This document shows positions 1 to 7,880 of a DNA stretch of 64,000 bases, in pieces (position 1 is the first letter of the stretch; every line of letters starts with the position of its first letter). This DNA comes from Ectothiorhodospira marina (GTDB taxonomy: Bacteria; Pseudomonadota; Gammaproteobacteria; Ectothiorhodospirales; Ectothiorhodospiraceae), in contig NZ_FOAA01000012.1 of assembly GCF_900109495.1 (NCBI RefSeq), forward strand, positions 1 to 64,000, given 5' to 3'. Below the pieces are notes generated by a model. That model had not been told where the DNA came from. It saw only the letters and a program-made list of their open reading frames with translations, and did no database searches. Both the position numbers and the translations under genes were made by a program.

Positions 1-240
1 TCGGGCCTTACCCCGAACACCGCCGGGTCGTTCGCGAACGACCCGTACAGGGACGGGGCATGAATCTCACTCCCCCTCCATCAGGAACACCCGCGAACGG
101 CCCCACGGGGGCTCAAGCCCGCCTCGACCCCCCGTACGGGCGCTTCGAGAAGCGCCCCTGCCAATCCCACCCCCACCGCATCCACGAGATACCGTAGGGG
201 TCGTTCGCGAACGACCCCCGCCGGAGCCCCAAAGCTCGAC
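1..240. repeat. Intergenic palindromic repeats downstream of hemY
   Basis: No gene is visible here. The stretch carries three short palindromes with 9-bp arms and a 2-nt centre: GGGTCGTTCGCGAACGACCC at 25-44, a related arm pair GGGCGCTTC/GAAGCGCCC at 138-157, and a second copy of the first with one extra G/C pair at 197-218. They share the layout GTAnGGG...CCC and look like members of one repeat family. The copy nearest the hemY stop could also act as a transcription terminator hairpin, but no T-tract follows it. Confidence 0.6.
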
Positions 241-1581
241 TCAGGTCGCCCGACCTACCAGGGCCGCCTGTTCTGCGGTGAGGCGGCCGTTACGTACGCA
301 GTCGTTCATGGCGATGCCTCGGAAGGCGTTGCCTGTGAGGTGCAGGCCGCGATGCTGGCTGGCCTGCGCCATGATGCGATCCACGGCCTCGATATGACCC
401 ACCGGGTAGCCGGGCAGCCCCTTGGGCCAACGCTTGACGATGGTGGCGTCCGGGGCCTTGTCGATGCCCAGGGCCTTGACCAGCCCCTCCCGGGATTCCT
501 GGATCAGGGTTTCGGGGTCCTGGTCCACCTTATGGGGGGCGCGCTGACCACCGAGCATGATCCGGAGGCTCTTCATGCCGTCGGGTGCCCGATCGGGGAA
601 GATGCTGCTATCCCACAGCACGCCCAGGAAAGGCAGCGGCGCCTTGGCAGTGGTGAGCAATCCGAAGCCATCCAACGGGTGATCCAGTTCCTTCCAGCCG
701 AAGCCGACGACGGCGATGGGAGAGTAATCCAGAGCGTCCAACTGACGGGACAATTCAGGATCCAGGTCGGAAAGCATCGGGGCTGCCGCATAGGCGGGGA
801 CCGCCATGATGATCTGGTCGAAATCGTGCGTTTGGCCACCCACCGCGAGCTGATAGCCGTTCTCCGTGGCGGTGACCCTGTCCACGGGGTGTCCTGTATG
901 CCACTGGGCTTTGATCTTGGCCTTGAGATGGTCGACGATGGTGTTCATGCCGCCCTTGAAGCTCATCAGTACGCCGCCCGGGCCAGCGCTTTGCTTGCGC
1001 CGCTTGATCATGCCCTTGAACAGGCCCCCGTGCTCCTTTTCCAGCGCGGCCACCAGAGGGAAGGCTGCCCGTACGGAGACACGGTCGGCCGTGGTGCCGT
1101 AAATACCGGCGGTCATGGCATCCAGGAAAACGTCGGTGAAGGCCTTGCCCAGACGGCGGTAGCCGAAGGATTGCAGGGTTTCGTCGCTGTCATCCCGTTT
1201 GGCGGGTGTGAAGACTTCACCGGCCACGCGCAGTTTCTGCGGGAAGGTGAGCAGGCCGGACTTGAAGAACTTGCCGGGGCTGTCGGGGAATGGGTGCATG
1301 GCATCGGTGTAGATGAAGCGCTTGCGCGCGGCGTCTTCGCTGCGCATGAGCAGATGTGAGCCCTCACAGTCTTCCACCAGCTTGAGCATGTCTGGCTTGT
1401 TGCTGAGGAAGCCATTACCGCCTTCCTCGAACAGAAAGCCATCCTTGTTCACCGTGTGCATCGTGCCGCCCAGGTGGTCGTTGGCCTCGAAGATGTGCAG
1501 TTCCGCATCGCTTCTGGAGCGGTTGAAGTAAAAGGCCGTGCTCAGGCCGCTGATACCGGCCCCGATGATTGCCACTCGCAT
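241..1581 (-). CDS. hemY: Protoporphyrinogen oxidase, HemY/PgoX type
   Basis: This FAD enzyme oxidises protoporphyrinogen IX to protoporphyrin IX, the penultimate step of heme and (bacterio)chlorophyll synthesis. The 446-aa product opens with the Rossmann FAD motif GAGISG (residues 7-12). It continues with a family-typical N-terminal region (GGNGFLSNKPDML) and ends with a second FAD-contacting segment (LTGNAFRGIAMNDCVRNG). Its length fits the 440-480 aa HemY family and not the small flavodoxin-like HemG or the membrane HemJ. It is the last gene of a minus-strand run that begins with menaquinone genes, about 65 bp after ubiE. Classical HemY uses oxygen as acceptor. Its place beside quinone genes leaves open a quinone acceptor, which the sequence cannot decide. 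Confidence 0.88.
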   Translation of the reverse strand: MRVAIIGAGISGLSTAFYFNRSRSDAELHIFEANDHLGGTMHTVNKDGFLFEEGGNGFLSNKPDMLKLVEDCEGSHLLMRSEDAARKRFIYTDAMHPFPDSPGKFFKSGLLTFPQKLRVAGEVFTPAKRDDSDETLQSFGYRRLGKAFTDVFLDAMTAGIYGTTADRVSVRAAFPLVAALEKEHGGLFKGMIKRRKQSAGPGGVLMSFKGGMNTIVDHLKAKIKAQWHTGHPVDRVTATENGYQLAVGGQTHDFDQIIMAVPAYAAAPMLSDLDPELSRQLDALDYSPIAVVGFGWKELDHPLDGFGLLTTAKAPLPFLGVLWDSSIFPDRAPDGMKSLRIMLGGQRAPHKVDQDPETLIQESREGLVKALGIDKAPDATIVKRWPKGLPGYPVGHIEAVDRIMAQASQHRGLHLTGNAFRGIAMNDCVRNGRLTAEQAALVGRAT

Positions 1582-1646
1582 GAGTGAACTCCCCGTGGAT
1601 GATTGGATCGATGATGAGATGATTCAGAAAGACAGGGCGACGCTGA

Positions 1647-2357
1647 TCAACCCGGTTTGCGGGCAATGAAGCGCGTTGAGATGCCGAAGGTGTCGTCCTT
1701 GACCTGCACCATCTCAAAGCCTGCAGCGGTGAGTTTGTTCACCAATTGTTCGGTGCTGAAAAAGGCCTGGATGGATTCCGGCAGGTAGGTGTATGCCTGG
1801 TTATCCTTGGAGATCATGGCGCCCACTCTGGGCAGCACGTTGTTCATGTAGAAGCGGCTCATCCGGTCCATGACGGTGGCTTCCGGGTGGCTCATGAATT
1901 CCAGGATGAGTACGTGGCCACCTGGCTCCAGCACCCGGTGGAACTCTCGCAGGGCCCCGTCCACGTCGACCACGTTGCGGATGCCATAGCTGATGCTCAC
2001 CATGTCGGCGCTGCTGTCTTCCATGGGCAGGGCGGCGGCCTCTGCCTCCTGAAACTCGGCGTTCTTCACCTTGCGTCGGGCCAGGGTGAGCATGCCGATG
2101 GCCGGATCCACGCCAGTGGCGCGCTCGATGGTGATGCCGCTGGCCTTGCCGGCTTCACGCCAGAACAGGATCAGATCCCCCGTGCCCGTGGCCACATCCA
2201 CCAGATGCTTCACGGACCGGCCATGGGCCTTGAGGGCCGCCAGGCAGCCGTTGCGGCGCCAGCGCCGGTCCACCCCGAAACTCAGGATGCGGTTGAGTCG
2301 GTCATAGGTGGGCGAGATGTCGTTGAACATCTGGATGATGCGTTGCTGCTTTTCCAT
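1647..2357 (-). CDS. ubiE: UbiE/MenG quinone C-methyltransferase
   Basis: This SAM-dependent methyltransferase converts demethylmenaquinol to menaquinol, and in dual-function family members also methylates the ubiquinone precursor. The 236-aa protein shows the N-terminal family signature (MFNDISPTYDRLNRILSFG), the SAM-binding motif DVATGTGDL around residues 54-62, and the downstream VSISYGIRNVVD segment characteristic of UbiE. It is slightly shorter than E. coli UbiE (251 aa). It lies about 40 bp after the SRPBCC gene and before hemY on the same strand, and completes the menaquinone pathway encoded upstream. In a species with only menaquinone it would be called menG; I cannot see whether ubiquinone is also made. 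Confidence 0.93.
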   Translation of the reverse strand: MEKQQRIIQMFNDISPTYDRLNRILSFGVDRRWRRNGCLAALKAHGRSVKHLVDVATGTGDLILFWREAGKASGITIERATGVDPAIGMLTLARRKVKNAEFQEAEAAALPMEDSSADMVSISYGIRNVVDVDGALREFHRVLEPGGHVLILEFMSHPEATVMDRMSRFYMNNVLPRVGAMISKDNQAYTYLPESIQAFFSTEQLVNKLTAAGFEMVQVKDDTFGISTRFIARKPG

Positions 2358-2394
2358 TCAGGGGGTTCCCATGGGGTCTTGGCCCAGAGAGGCC

Positions 2395-2868
2395 TCAGTG
2401 TTGGCGGGGCGTCTCGGTGTTCCCTGTCTGGGCCGATGTGTTTTGGGCTTGATCCTCGATCAGCGCCCGGCGCACGCGCTCGAAGGCCTGACCGCTGATG
2501 TGATGTACCAGGGGGCGGGCGGCCCGTCCCACGGTCTTGTCCAGCAGGCGATTGTGCAGATGATACTCGATCGAGAGTTTCACTCGAGTGCCGCCAGGGA
2601 CGGAGCTGAGGCGGTAGCGACCGGTGTTACGGATGCCGCTGAGCGATTTCCAGGTCAATCGATGGGGGGGCTCTTCTTCGATGATGGCCACGTCCCAACT
2701 GAATACCATGCCGTTGGCCCGGACCTTCCAGCGATAGGTGGTGTCATTGAGCGGCGTGACCGATTCGACCGCATCGGCATAACGCGGAAACTCATCCACC
2801 CGGCGGATCAGGGCAAAGACTTCATCTGGTTCCGCCGGGAAGATCATGTCGTGATCGATGACCGGCAT
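2395..2868 (-). CDS. SRPBCC (START/polyketide cyclase-like) protein
   Basis: This is a small soluble ligand-binding-fold protein of 157 aa. The fold shows as the N-terminal FPAEPDEVFALIRRVDEFPRY, which resembles RatA/COQ10-type and polyketide-cyclase SRPBCC proteins, followed by alternating beta strands (YRWKVRANGMVFSWDV, GRYRLSSVPGGTRVKL) and a C-terminal helix (VHHISGQAFERVRRALIED). I start it at the ATG at 2868, because GGAGG lies just upstream; a longer open frame runs to 2961 without such a site. It sits between the SDR/DUF2867 gene and ubiE in the menaquinone locus. COQ10-type SRPBCC proteins bind quinones, so a role in handling or modifying the naphthoquinone is a reasonable guess, but no substrate is shown by the sequence. 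Confidence 0.75.
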   Translation of the reverse strand: MPVIDHDMIFPAEPDEVFALIRRVDEFPRYADAVESVTPLNDTTYRWKVRANGMVFSWDVAIIEEEPPHRLTWKSLSGIRNTGRYRLSSVPGGTRVKLSIEYHLHNRLLDKTVGRAARPLVHHISGQAFERVRRALIEDQAQNTSAQTGNTETPRQH

Positions 2869-2957
2869 GGCTGTCCCTCCCGTGGGCTGCTGATGGTGAA
2901 ATGACCGCCCGAGTATGCATGATGACGCAAGGGTTATGTCAAAGACGGCCCCATGGG

Positions 2958-4448
2958 TCAAGTACTTGCAAGGACGGCGGTTTCTGCCTGCCGGGCAATG
3001 CCCTGTGCCATGCCGGTAAAGACGAAAAGATGGGCCGGGGCCATGGCATACCAGTAGAGCAGTCCCCAGACGCCGGCGGGATGCCAGTAGTTGGTCACGT
3101 TGATGCGGGTGCCATTCCCCTCGGGCGCAAGGTCGATTTCCAGCACGCCGGCCCCTGGCACACGCATGCCGAATCCCAGGGTAAGGCGCCGACCCGGTTC
3201 CAGTCCCACCACGCGCCAGGAGTCCACCATGTCGCCCACGCGCAGTTCCGTGGGGTGGCGGCGGCCATAATTACGACCGGGCCCCCCCAGCATCCAGTCG
3301 GCCACTTCGCGGATTTTCCACAGCGGGTTGTAGGCAAAATACCGGTGTTCGCCGCCAATGGCCGTGACCACCGACCAGACCGTGTCCACGGGGGCAGCGG
3401 CCACGGCGGAGCCGCCGGCCGTCTTGGCGTAATAGCTGTAGTCCACCCGATAGTCCCGGAACATGAAGGCGCCCTCGGTCCAGCGGGCGGCCAGGGCGTT
3501 TTCGGCCTCCGCCTCGAAGGCCGTGCGCACCGCACTGCGAAAATCCAGCAGGTCCTGGGGCATGAGGCGTCGGGTTTCATCGTCCTCGGCCACATAGTTT
3601 TCCTTGAGTCCCTCTACCAGGGCCCGTGCGATGGAGGTGGGCACCGAGGTGACCAGGCGGAGCCAGTAGGAGGAGAGCTTGGGCGACAAGAAGGGTACGG
3701 GGATGATCATCGGCGGTTTGTGCCCCGCCTCCTCGGCCAGGATCTGCATCATGCGACCGTAGGTGAGGTACTCCGGCCCTCCGGTGTCGAGGATACGGCC
3801 GGCGGTTTCGGGCACATCAGGAGCCCGCTGCAGATACTCCAGCAGGTTGTCCAGGGCGATGGGCGGCGAGGTGCGTGAGACCCATTTGGGCGTGACCATG
3901 ACCGGCAGGTGCAGCACCAGATCACGCATCACCTCGAAGGCGGCGGATCCGGGGCCGACGATGATGCCGGCTCGCAGTTCGGTGACGGGGACCGGGCCGT
4001 GCCGCAGTTCGTCTCCGGTTTGACGTCGGGAGACGATATGTTCGCTGCGGGCGGAGGCCGGGGCGAGTCCACCCAGATAGACGATGCGCTGCACACCCGC
4101 CTCGGCGGCCGCCTTGGCGAAGTGCCGGGCCGCCTGAATGTCCAGTTGGCCAAAGGACTTGCCGGCCCCCATGGAGTGCACCAGATAATAGGCCGTGGTC
4201 ACACCCTCCAGTGCCGGGCCGAGGGTCTCGGGTTTGAGGGCATCGGCGGCGACCAGTTCGGCGCCATCCCAGCCCCGCGCCTGGAGCACGCTCAGGCGCC
4301 GGGAGCAGGCACGAATCCGCGCCTTGCCCGAGCTCAGGAGTCGAGGGACCAGGTTGGAGCCGATATAGCCGCTGGCACCAAAGACCAGCGTGATGGGGCG
4401 TTCGTCCCCGGTGTCCCCGGCAGGTGTATGTTGGGTGTCTATGGCCAT
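2958..4448 (-). CDS. NAD(P)-binding SDR-like protein with C-terminal DUF2867
   Basis: The 496-aa two-domain protein has an N-terminal atypical short-chain-dehydrogenase/NmrA-like Rossmann domain with the dinucleotide motif VFGASGYIGSNLVPRLL at about residues 17-33 and downstream features AYYLVHSMG and RIVYLGGLAP. The C-terminal third (from about residue 330) is DUF2867-like (SRPBCC-like), ending with a hydrophobic patch WGLLYWYAMAPAHLFVFTGM. The ATG at 4448 has GAGGGGAG upstream; the frame stays open to 4871, but that extension is coded by repeat DNA and is rejected. The gene follows menI after a repeat-filled gap and precedes the SRPBCC gene. The family has no settled reaction; reduction or isomerisation of a lipid-like or quinone substrate is possible but unproven. 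Confidence 0.8.
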   Translation of the reverse strand: MAIDTQHTPAGDTGDERPITLVFGASGYIGSNLVPRLLSSGKARIRACSRRLSVLQARGWDGAELVAADALKPETLGPALEGVTTAYYLVHSMGAGKSFGQLDIQAARHFAKAAAEAGVQRIVYLGGLAPASARSEHIVSRRQTGDELRHGPVPVTELRAGIIVGPGSAAFEVMRDLVLHLPVMVTPKWVSRTSPPIALDNLLEYLQRAPDVPETAGRILDTGGPEYLTYGRMMQILAEEAGHKPPMIIPVPFLSPKLSSYWLRLVTSVPTSIARALVEGLKENYVAEDDETRRLMPQDLLDFRSAVRTAFEAEAENALAARWTEGAFMFRDYRVDYSYYAKTAGGSAVAAAPVDTVWSVVTAIGGEHRYFAYNPLWKIREVADWMLGGPGRNYGRRHPTELRVGDMVDSWRVVGLEPGRRLTLGFGMRVPGAGVLEIDLAPEGNGTRINVTNYWHPAGVWGLLYWYAMAPAHLFVFTGMAQGIARQAETAVLAST

Positions 4449-4480
4449 GAAAATCTCCCCTCTCTGATCACTTGATCCCC

Positions 4481-4785
4481 GTGGGAGCGGCTCTCGGCTG
4501 CGAACAGCCCATGCCACTCCTGCCCTTTGAAGCCACCTGCCCACCCCCTTCGCGGCCAAGGGCCGCTCCCACAAGGAGGCGGGGTGATAGGGTGTCACCC
4601 GTGAGGCAGCGCTGCCCCCGTGGGAGCGGGCCCCGCCCGCGAGGCCCATGCCACTCCTGCCCTTTAAAGCCACCTGCCCGCCTCCTTCGCGGCCAAGGGC
4701 CGCTCCCACAAGGAGGCGGGGTGATCGGGTGTCACCCGTGGGGCAGCGCTGCCCCCGTGGGAGCGGGCCCCGCCCGCGACGCCCA
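4481..4785. repeat. Tandem REP-pair (REPIN-like) repeats between menI and the SDR gene
   Basis: The 415-bp gap 4449-4863 holds a tandem array with a period of about 138 bp. Each unit begins with GTGGGAGCGG and ends with its inverted counterpart CCGCTCCCAC: pair one at 4481-4572, pair two at 4620-4709, and a lone leading element at 4757-4785. Two inverted REP arms about 40-50 bp apart form the REPIN layout known from Pseudomonas and relatives. The spacers are similar between copies (CATGCCACTCCTGCCCTTT in both). All six frames through it can stay open, but there is no sign of a protein. Confidence 0.8.
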
Positions 4786-4863
4786 TGCCAGGAAAGACTC
4801 CCGAGATGATCCTGACCCCTTTCGCCGGCAGCCCGATCCCGATCGGGAGGTCCGGCGCCCTGG

Positions 4864-5298
4864 TCATGCACTCCTGTGACCGGCTGGCGCCTCCGTTAAC
4901 AGGGTGGTGAGCCTTGCGATGCAGATCTCCCGGCCCTGTTCATCCTGGATGCGGATCTCCCATACCTGGGTGCGACTGCCCACATGCACCGGACGGGCAC
5001 ACCCTGTCACCTCCCCCTCGCGGGCCGGTCGCAGGTGATTGGCATTGATCTCCAGGCCCACGGCCATGTAGCCCGGCTCCGAGGCCAGGTGTGCCCCGGC
5101 GCTCCCCAGGGTTTCCGCCAAGGCCACGGAGGCGCCCCCATGCAGCAGGCCAAAGGGTTGGCGTGTGCGTTCGTCCACGGGCAGGGTGCCGTAGACGGCA
5201 TCCTCGGTGATCCGGGTGATGCGAATGCCCAGGGACTGCATCAGGGTGTCGCGGGTGATGTCGTTGAGGGCATCAATGTCGATGGGGCGCTTCCACAT
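4864..5298 (-). CDS. menI: 1,4-dihydroxy-2-naphthoyl-CoA hydrolase, hotdog thioesterase
   Basis: MenI hydrolyses 1,4-dihydroxy-2-naphthoyl-CoA to the free acid before prenylation by MenA. The 144-aa hotdog-fold protein has the family core QPFGLLHGGASVALAETLGS (residues 47-66) with the conserved His53 and the likely catalytic Glu62, then VGLEINANHLRPAREG and HVGSRTQVW. The pattern closely follows E. coli YdiI/MenI, including the opening MWKR. It begins 18 bp after the menE stop codon on the same strand, which supports the pathway assignment over a general acyl-CoA thioesterase. Confidence 0.9.
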   Translation of the reverse strand: MWKRPIDIDALNDITRDTLMQSLGIRITRITEDAVYGTLPVDERTRQPFGLLHGGASVALAETLGSAGAHLASEPGYMAVGLEINANHLRPAREGEVTGCARPVHVGSRTQVWEIRIQDEQGREICIARLTTLLTEAPAGHRSA

Positions 5299-5316
5299 GG
5301 ACTGCTCTCTCAGGGG

Positions 5317-6750
5317 TTAAACAGGGATTTGATCCTCAGGATACAGCACCTCGGGCTCCCTGGCCTCCGCCCTTTGGGCCAGTTCCTGCCGTTTCACCTT
5401 CAGGTCGGCCTGGGCGGGCAGCGCCTGAAAGGCGACGGGCACCATGAACGGCGGTAAGCGCTCACGCAACCAGGCGCGCAGGACTTCGGTTTCCAGGGGG
5501 GCGCGGACTGCCACGAAGGCCACGGGGCGTTGCCCGAACTCGTGATCGGCGCAGGGCACCACCACGGCCCGAACCACATCTGTGTGCTGATGCAGGGCCT
5601 GCTCCACCGTCTCCGGCTGGATGTTCTCGCCCCCGCTGATGAACTGGTTGTCCAGGCGTCCGGTGATCCTGAGGCTATGCTCATCCCAGGCGCCCAGGTC
5701 ACGGGTGTGGAACCACCCGTCGTCATCGGTGGCCGGGTCCATTGTCCCGTCACGCAGATAGCCCTTGAACAGGGTGCCTCCCCGCACCAGGATCTCGCCG
5801 TTGTCGTCCACCCGACACTGCCGATGATCCAGCACCCGAACCCGGCCATCGGGCGCCTGGCTGAGCACCTGGGAGGTCATTTCGGTGAGTCCGTAGCTCA
5901 TCCAGCACGGCAGTCCCTGTGACCGGGCTTCCTTGAGCAGTGAGGGCCGTACGGGGCCCCCGCCCAGCAGAATCGCCTTGAGCCCGGGCGGTGGCCGGCC
6001 CCGCGCCAGCAGGCGCTGCAGTTGGGTTTCCACCATGGAGAGGTGGGTCACACCGGTGGCCGCCAGGTGATCCGCATCCTCGGCCCGTCCGCCCAGCACC
6101 AGGGATGCGCCCCCCAGCAGACAGCGGAACAGGATGGCCAACCCGCCCACATGGAAAAGCGGCAGGGAGAGCAGGTAGCGGTCCCCCGGCCGCAACGGGA
6201 TGGCGCGATTGGCCCCTTCGGCGCTCAGTAGGTGATTGCTGTAGCTGTGCGTGGCCACCTTGGGCTGGCCGGTGGATCCGGAGGTGAGCACGCCGGTGCG
6301 GATGTCATCGGCGGGGAAGCGCCATTGCAGTGCGGTGGGCGCGGCGGCCGGGGCGTGAGGGCGGGGCCGGGTGCCGGTATCTCCGCCCGGGCCGGCGGTG
6401 ACCCTCCCCCCGGGTTCGGGCATCCGCCAGTCCAGGGCATGCGCCGCCATCAGGGCATCCACCAGCGCCGATGGCAGGGCAGGGTTCACCGGCAACAGGC
6501 GCGCCCCCGCGCGCAGCACGGCGAAGATATCCACCAGGGTGTCCGCGCTGCGATCTGCCCTGATGACGACCCATTGTTGGGATGCCACACCCTGGGCCTT
6601 CAGTGACAGCGCCCGCTCGGTCACCCGCTCGGACCATTGGGCGAAATTCAGATCTGCCTGCCCGGGAAGGATCAGGGCGGTGTGCTCAGGCCAGTGGCGG
6701 GCCGCCGCATCCAGCAGGCAGGGCAGGGTGTCATCGGCGGAAGGTTTCAT
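5317..6750 (-). CDS. menE: o-Succinylbenzoate-CoA ligase
   Basis: MenE adenylates o-succinylbenzoate and forms its CoA thioester. The protein belongs to the acyl-adenylate (ANL) superfamily, shown by the phosphate loop LTSGSTGQPKVATHS, the YGLTEMTSQ motif, the TRDLGAWDEH segment and the hinge GRLDNQFISGGENIQPE near the C-terminal domain. I take the ATG at 6750 (477 aa), whose ATGA overlaps the menC stop codon; a TTG six bases earlier is the only alternative. The four-base overlap with menC and the short gap to menI indicate translational coupling within one operon. Confidence 0.92.
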   Translation of the reverse strand: MKPSADDTLPCLLDAAARHWPEHTALILPGQADLNFAQWSERVTERALSLKAQGVASQQWVVIRADRSADTLVDIFAVLRAGARLLPVNPALPSALVDALMAAHALDWRMPEPGGRVTAGPGGDTGTRPRPHAPAAAPTALQWRFPADDIRTGVLTSGSTGQPKVATHSYSNHLLSAEGANRAIPLRPGDRYLLSLPLFHVGGLAILFRCLLGGASLVLGGRAEDADHLAATGVTHLSMVETQLQRLLARGRPPPGLKAILLGGGPVRPSLLKEARSQGLPCWMSYGLTEMTSQVLSQAPDGRVRVLDHRQCRVDDNGEILVRGGTLFKGYLRDGTMDPATDDDGWFHTRDLGAWDEHSLRITGRLDNQFISGGENIQPETVEQALHQHTDVVRAVVVPCADHEFGQRPVAFVAVRAPLETEVLRAWLRERLPPFMVPVAFQALPAQADLKVKRQELAQRAEAREPEVLYPEDQIPV

Positions 6751-7760
6751 GTCCAATGCCCCAGGCAGTGCAGGTCCTCACGCCTCAGCACCGGCCTCTG
6801 GGCATGTTCGGGCTGACTGCGGATGGGTTCGATGAGGGCATGGGTGAAGGGGGCAAAGGTATCCAGGCCCTGGGGGCCGGTCAGATCCCAGTGCTGGGCC
6901 AGGCGGGTGTACAGGTCCAGGGTGAGATTGCTCTCGTAGGCGGCGCTGAGTACCACGCCCAGCCCCCGGCTCCGGGCCGCGGCCACCCAGGCCTGGCTGC
7001 GGGTCAGGCCGGTGAGCATGGGTTTGATCACCAGGGCTGCCAGTCCGGGGGTGTCCAGCCGGGCCTCAATGGCCTGCGGGGGGAGTTCCCGCAGGGTCTC
7101 ATCCCAGGCAAAGGGCAGGCCGGTGGCGGCAAACCATTCTGCGTAGTCGCTGCCGGGCAGCAGGGGCTCCTCGATGAAGGCTACATGGCGGTGATCGATC
7201 CGCTTGCTCAGATCCCGGGCGGTTTCCAGGGTCCAGCTACGGTTGGCATCCAGGCGCAGAGGCTGGTCGTCCCGTAACTGACGGATCAACCCTTGAATGC
7301 GCTGCGCATCTGCCGCTGGGGAGGATCGCCCCACCTTGAGTTTGATGCAGGGTGCCTGGGGGGCCGTGTTCAGCTCAGCGTCGTGGCGCAGCAATTGGCA
7401 ACGGGGCAGGGGACGGGCCGGGGGCAAGGGGGTGGACCATTGCAGATGGCCACTTTCCAGCCCGAAGCGCACCTCGGCGGGGAGCCCGGGTTGTCCCGGG
7501 TCCAGTCGATCCTTGAGTGCCCCCGGGGCCTGCAGCAGTTGCCTCAAGTGTTCAGTGCAGGTGGTGAGGTCATGATCGCTGAAGCCTGGCAGCGGACTGA
7601 TCTCGGACCAGATGACCGGTTGATCCACGCCCTGCCACTCCAGGAGAAGCCCTTCCCTGTGGGACAGGGTGCACGGGCCCAGGGCCAGGGGTTCTCGCAG
7701 GGGGACGCGGTAGCGCCAGAGGGTGAGCCTGGTCAGGGCCTGATCGGAACTGGAGTTCAT
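6747..7760 (-). CDS. menC: o-Succinylbenzoate synthase
   Basis: MenC dehydrates SHCHC to o-succinylbenzoate. This 337-aa enolase-superfamily protein shows the ordered catalytic set: CIKLKVG (KxK base), LRLDANRSW, FIEEPLLPG, AWDETLRE for the metal ligands, and LVIKPMLTG for the second lysine. The start is taken at the ATG at 7760 (MNSSSDQAL); a GTG at 7787 is in frame but lacks a ribosome site. The end overlaps menE by four bases. A repeat-filled gap of about 660 bp separates it from menB upstream, so this half of the locus may depend on transcription through the repeat array or on its own promoter. Confidence 0.9.
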   Translation of the reverse strand: MNSSSDQALTRLTLWRYRVPLREPLALGPCTLSHREGLLLEWQGVDQPVIWSEISPLPGFSDHDLTTCTEHLRQLLQAPGALKDRLDPGQPGLPAEVRFGLESGHLQWSTPLPPARPLPRCQLLRHDAELNTAPQAPCIKLKVGRSSPAADAQRIQGLIRQLRDDQPLRLDANRSWTLETARDLSKRIDHRHVAFIEEPLLPGSDYAEWFAATGLPFAWDETLRELPPQAIEARLDTPGLAALVIKPMLTGLTRSQAWVAAARSRGLGVVLSAAYESNLTLDLYTRLAQHWDLTGPQGLDTFAPFTHALIEPIRSQPEHAQRPVLRREDLHCLGHWT

Positions 7761-7880
7761 TTGTAGGTTTTGTCCCTCTGTGAGCACTGGTGGGGTAGCG
7801 GCCCCCTATAGGAGTCATGCCCCAGTTGGAAGTCGTCCCCTTGTGAAGAGTTGCCCCCAACGGTGGGCGTTACCGAACCC

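Noticed and set aside
4449-4871. 141-codon N-terminal extension of the SDR/DUF2867 gene and related frames
   Set aside because: The extension is encoded by REP repeats and lacks family similarity, while the ATG at 4448 has a good ribosome site.
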